This document shows, piece after piece, positions 62,100-64,000 of a DNA stretch of 64,000 nt. The stretch is from UMGS1663 sp963621995 (GTDB lineage: Bacteria; Bacillota; Clostridia; TANB77; CAG-508), in contig CAVFFZ010000001.1 in the NCBI GenBank assembly GCA_963621995.1, forward strand, positions 186,001 through 250,000, in the 5' to 3' direction. A model generated the notes under the pieces. The model worked only from the letters and a program-made list of their open reading frames with translations. It was not told the DNA's origin and did not search any database. A program made the position numbers and the translations under genes. Position 1 is the first letter of the stretch, and every line of letters begins with the position of its first letter.

Positions 62100-62285
62100 T
62101 TACCAACTTGCTTTTTTAACTCCAGGAATTTCACCTTTGTGTGCTAATTCTCTAAAGCATACACGGCATATTCCGTATTTTCTAATGTAAGCATGTGGTC
62201 TTCCACAGATTTTGCATCTATTGTATTCTCTTGTTTTGTATTTTTGTTCTCTTGCTTGTTTTACTTTTAAAGATAGTTTAGCCAT
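62100..62285 (-). CDS. rpsN: 30S ribosomal protein S14, zinc-type
   Basis: This short form of 61 residues has CKICGRPHAYIRKYGICRVC with two CxxC pairs, typical of the zinc-binding S14 of Firmicutes. A 155-bp AT-rich gap without identifiable signals separates it from rplE. Confidence 0.97.
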   Translation of the reverse strand: MAKLSLKVKQAREQKYKTREYNRCKICGRPHAYIRKYGICRVCFRELAHKGEIPGVKKASW

Positions 62286-62440
62286 TGGCTTTCTCCTTTC
62301 TTAAATTTTGATTATAAACTTTGTATTACGTTGTCAAACTTCGAAAATTTTTCTTCAATATACAAATGTATTATTTCATAAAAATTTTCTTGTTTTCCTA
62401 GTACTACTCGTTTTTAATCAACCTTTTCTATTTTACTTTA

Positions 62441-62980
62441 TTATGCTCTAAAAGGCATTCCTAAAAGTGTTAATAATTCTCTTGCTTCTTCGTCTGATTT
62501 AGCAGTTGTAACGAAAATTATGTCCATACCTCTAATTTTGTCTACTTTATCATATTCGATTTCTGGGAAGATTAATTGTTCTTTAATTCCCATTGAGTAG
62601 TTTCCTCTACCATCAAAAGAATTTTTTGATACTCCTCTGAAATCTCTTACTCTTGGTAATGCTACATTAAATAATTTGTATACAAAATCATACATTTTTC
62701 CTTGTCTTAATGTAACTTTACATCCCATATTTACACCTTCTCTTATTTTGAAGGCTGCAATAGCTTTTTTAGCTTTTGTCACAATTGGTGCTTGACCAGT
62801 TATGATTTTTATATCGTTCATTGCATTTTCTAATGATTTTGGATTATCTTTTATATCTCCTAATCCTATGTTAATTACTACTTTTTCTAATTTTGGAACT
62901 TCCATAATAGATTTGTAATTAAATTTTTTCATCATTGCAGGAACTACTTCCTTTTGATATTGTTCTTTTAATATTTCCAT
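62441..62980 (-). CDS. rplE: 50S ribosomal protein L5
   Basis: L5 binds 5S rRNA and the P-site tRNA. The 179 residues include PKLEKVVINIGLGDIKDNPK, KAKKAIAAFKIREGVNMGCK and the EIEYDKVDKIRGMDIIFVTT end. It lies in the standard position after rplX. Confidence 0.97.
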   Translation of the reverse strand: MEILKEQYQKEVVPAMMKKFNYKSIMEVPKLEKVVINIGLGDIKDNPKSLENAMNDIKIITGQAPIVTKAKKAIAAFKIREGVNMGCKVTLRQGKMYDFVYKLFNVALPRVRDFRGVSKNSFDGRGNYSMGIKEQLIFPEIEYDKVDKIRGMDIIFVTTAKSDEEARELLTLLGMPFRA

Positions 62981-63012
62981 GGTTTATGTATTCCTCCTTC
63001 CACGCTTAATTT

Positions 63013-63321
63013 CTATTTTATTTTTTCTCCGCATTTTTTGCAAACACGTACTTTTCCATTTTTTTCTACTTCGTAACCAATTTTTGTAGCTTTTCCGCAT
63101 TTAGGGCAAACTACGTTTACTTTTGCTGAGTGAATCGCACACTCTACTGGAATAATTCCACCTTCTTCACCTTGTTTTCTTGGTTTAACATGTTTTTTTC
63201 TAATGTTAATTCCTTTAACTATAACTTTTTGTGAATTTGGTATTACTTCTAAAACTTCTCCTGTTTTTCCTTTATCATTTCCTGATAAAACTTGAACAGT
63301 ATCGCCTTTTCTTATTTTCAT
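63013..63321 (-). CDS. rplX: 50S ribosomal protein L24
   Basis: The 102-residue protein has the KOW start KIRKGDTVQVLSGNDKGKTG and a C-terminal part with two CxxC pairs, CPKCGK and CKKCGEK, which is a common zinc-ribbon-like end in clostridial L24. It begins after a 190-bp spacer from rplN. Confidence 0.97.
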   Translation of the reverse strand: MKIRKGDTVQVLSGNDKGKTGEVLEVIPNSQKVIVKGINIRKKHVKPRKQGEEGGIIPVECAIHSAKVNVVCPKCGKATKIGYEVEKNGKVRVCKKCGEKIK

Positions 63322-63418
63322 TCTTTTATTTCACCTCTTCTTCTTAATATTTAAGGTCTCATTTTATCATTTTATCTGCTTTTTAATATAAATTAAATTA
63401 GAATTAGTATATTGCTAG

Positions 63419-63478
63419 GCAAATCTTTCTTAATAACCGGAGGCGTACTTTTTGTACGTCAAGGATTATTAATGCAAA
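63419..63478. other. Long imperfect hairpin in the rplN-rplX spacer
   Basis: GCAAATCTTTCTTAATAACC and GGATTATTAATGCAAAATTTG-like text pair loosely around GGCGTAC-TTTTT-GTACGTC. It is GC-richer than its surroundings and would be transcribed in the ribosomal mRNA. Role unknown. Confidence 0.45.
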
Positions 63479-63511
63479 ATTTGACAATGCAAGATGCTAC
63501 TTATAATTTAA

Positions 63512-63880
63512 TTAAAGAACTTCTGGAGCTAATGACAAAATTTTCATATAATCTTTATCTCTTAATTCTCTTGCAACAGGTCCAAATATACGTGTTCCTT
63601 TTGGATTTTTATCTTCTTTTATAATAACTGCTGCATTTTCATCAAATCTTACATATGAACCATCTGCTCTTCTAATTGGTTTTTTAGTTCTAACTACTAC
63701 TGCTTTAACTACATCACCTTTCTTTACAACTCCTCCAGGTGTTGCTGTTTTAACAGAAGCAACTATTACATCTCCAACTCCAGCATATTTTCTGTAAGAT
63801 CCACCTAAACATCTAATACACATAATTTCTTTTGCACCAGTGTTATCAGCTACTTTTAATATGGATTGTTGTTGTACCAT
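63512..63880 (-). CDS. rplN: 50S ribosomal protein L14
   Basis: The 122-residue protein begins MVQQQSILKVADNTGAKEIM and ends IMSLAPEVL-like (KILSLAPEVL). AAAGGAGG precedes the ATG by 9 bases. The 120 bp beyond it to the window edge hold a GGGGGG / GTCCCC word pair and GGAAC / GTTC but no gene; rpsQ is expected just outside. Confidence 0.97.
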   Translation of the reverse strand: MVQQQSILKVADNTGAKEIMCIRCLGGSYRKYAGVGDVIVASVKTATPGGVVKKGDVVKAVVVRTKKPIRRADGSYVRFDENAAVIIKEDKNPKGTRIFGPVARELRDKDYMKILSLAPEVL

Positions 63881-64000
63881 TTCGCTGTCCTCCTTTTCTC
63901 TATCTTGTTTCAGATTCTAACGGGGACACATCTTTCCCCCCTTAGTTTCCCTTTGCGAACAATATATGTTCCGCACCGAGTAACTTTTATAATTATTTTA

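Overview
The window is strongly AT-rich DNA from a Firmicute, most likely an uncultured spore-forming member of the Clostridia. The evidence is the order of conserved operons (hrcA-grpE-dnaK-dnaJ with CIRCE, rimP-nusA-ylxR-ylxQ-infB-rbfA, spc/alpha ribosomal operons), T-box leaders, zinc-type ribosomal proteins S4, S14 and L36, a spoIIA operon with sigF, and frequent TTG starts behind strong GGAGG sites. I infer the class from these features; species and genus cannot be read from the sequence. Almost every gene lies on the minus strand; the one clear exception is a Bax-inhibitor-1 family gene at 1576-2259.

Layout. 1-1200: end-truncated FtsX-type ABC permease and its ATPase. 1.4-2.9 kb: BI-1 family gene and a deleted penicillin-binding-protein relic. 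2.9-14.9 kb: T-box-controlled tyrS, a membrane WG-repeat protein, queA and tgt separated by a REP-associated (RAYT) transposase gene, a membrane-anchored HEFLH protein, and a T-box leader followed by a DUF1653 gene and ileS. 15-19.8 kb: frameshifted SH3/CAP protein, then the sporulation block spoIIAA-spoIIAB-sigF-spoIID-spoIIQ. 19.9-32 kb: valS, aldose-epimerase-like protein, rplU-rpmA, a phosphoesterase, TSCPD protein, tcdA, tsaD, an M50 protease, lysS and SOS-type recN. 32-40.7 kb: dnaJ, dnaK, grpE, hrcA, hemW, whiA, prmC. 40.7-44.6 kb is accessory: an Rpn-type relic, a beta-helix surface protein, a pilin-like BspA leucine-rich-repeat protein and a gene-free 850 bp stretch with a GT microsatellite and a possible structured RNA. 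44.6-52.4 kb: truB, nrnA, rbfA, infB, ylxQ, ylxR, nusA, rimP. 52.4-64 kb: rplQ back to rplN, including rpoA, secY, adk, map and infA.

Genes work in modules. Tgt and QueA make queuosine; TsaD and TcdA make t6A and its cyclic form; TyrRS, IleRS, ValRS and LysRS charge tRNA, two of them under T-box control. SpoIIAA/AB control SigF, and SpoIIQ and SpoIID act in forespore engulfment; a Spo0A-box pair lies before spoIIAA and a SigF-type promoter before spoIIQ. HrcA and CIRCE control the chaperones.

The least described content is between genes. A family of short hairpin repeats (here called REP-like) has a conserved core related to AAAAGGACCGTCCC, enclosed by outer words that differ between copies but stay self-complementary within a copy. 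Many copies abut stop codons, and two in opposite orientation bracket the RAYT gene. A second, larger multi-hairpin repeat occurs three times, and one copy supplies the last codons of truB. A third repeat is shared by two spacers of the ribosomal operon.
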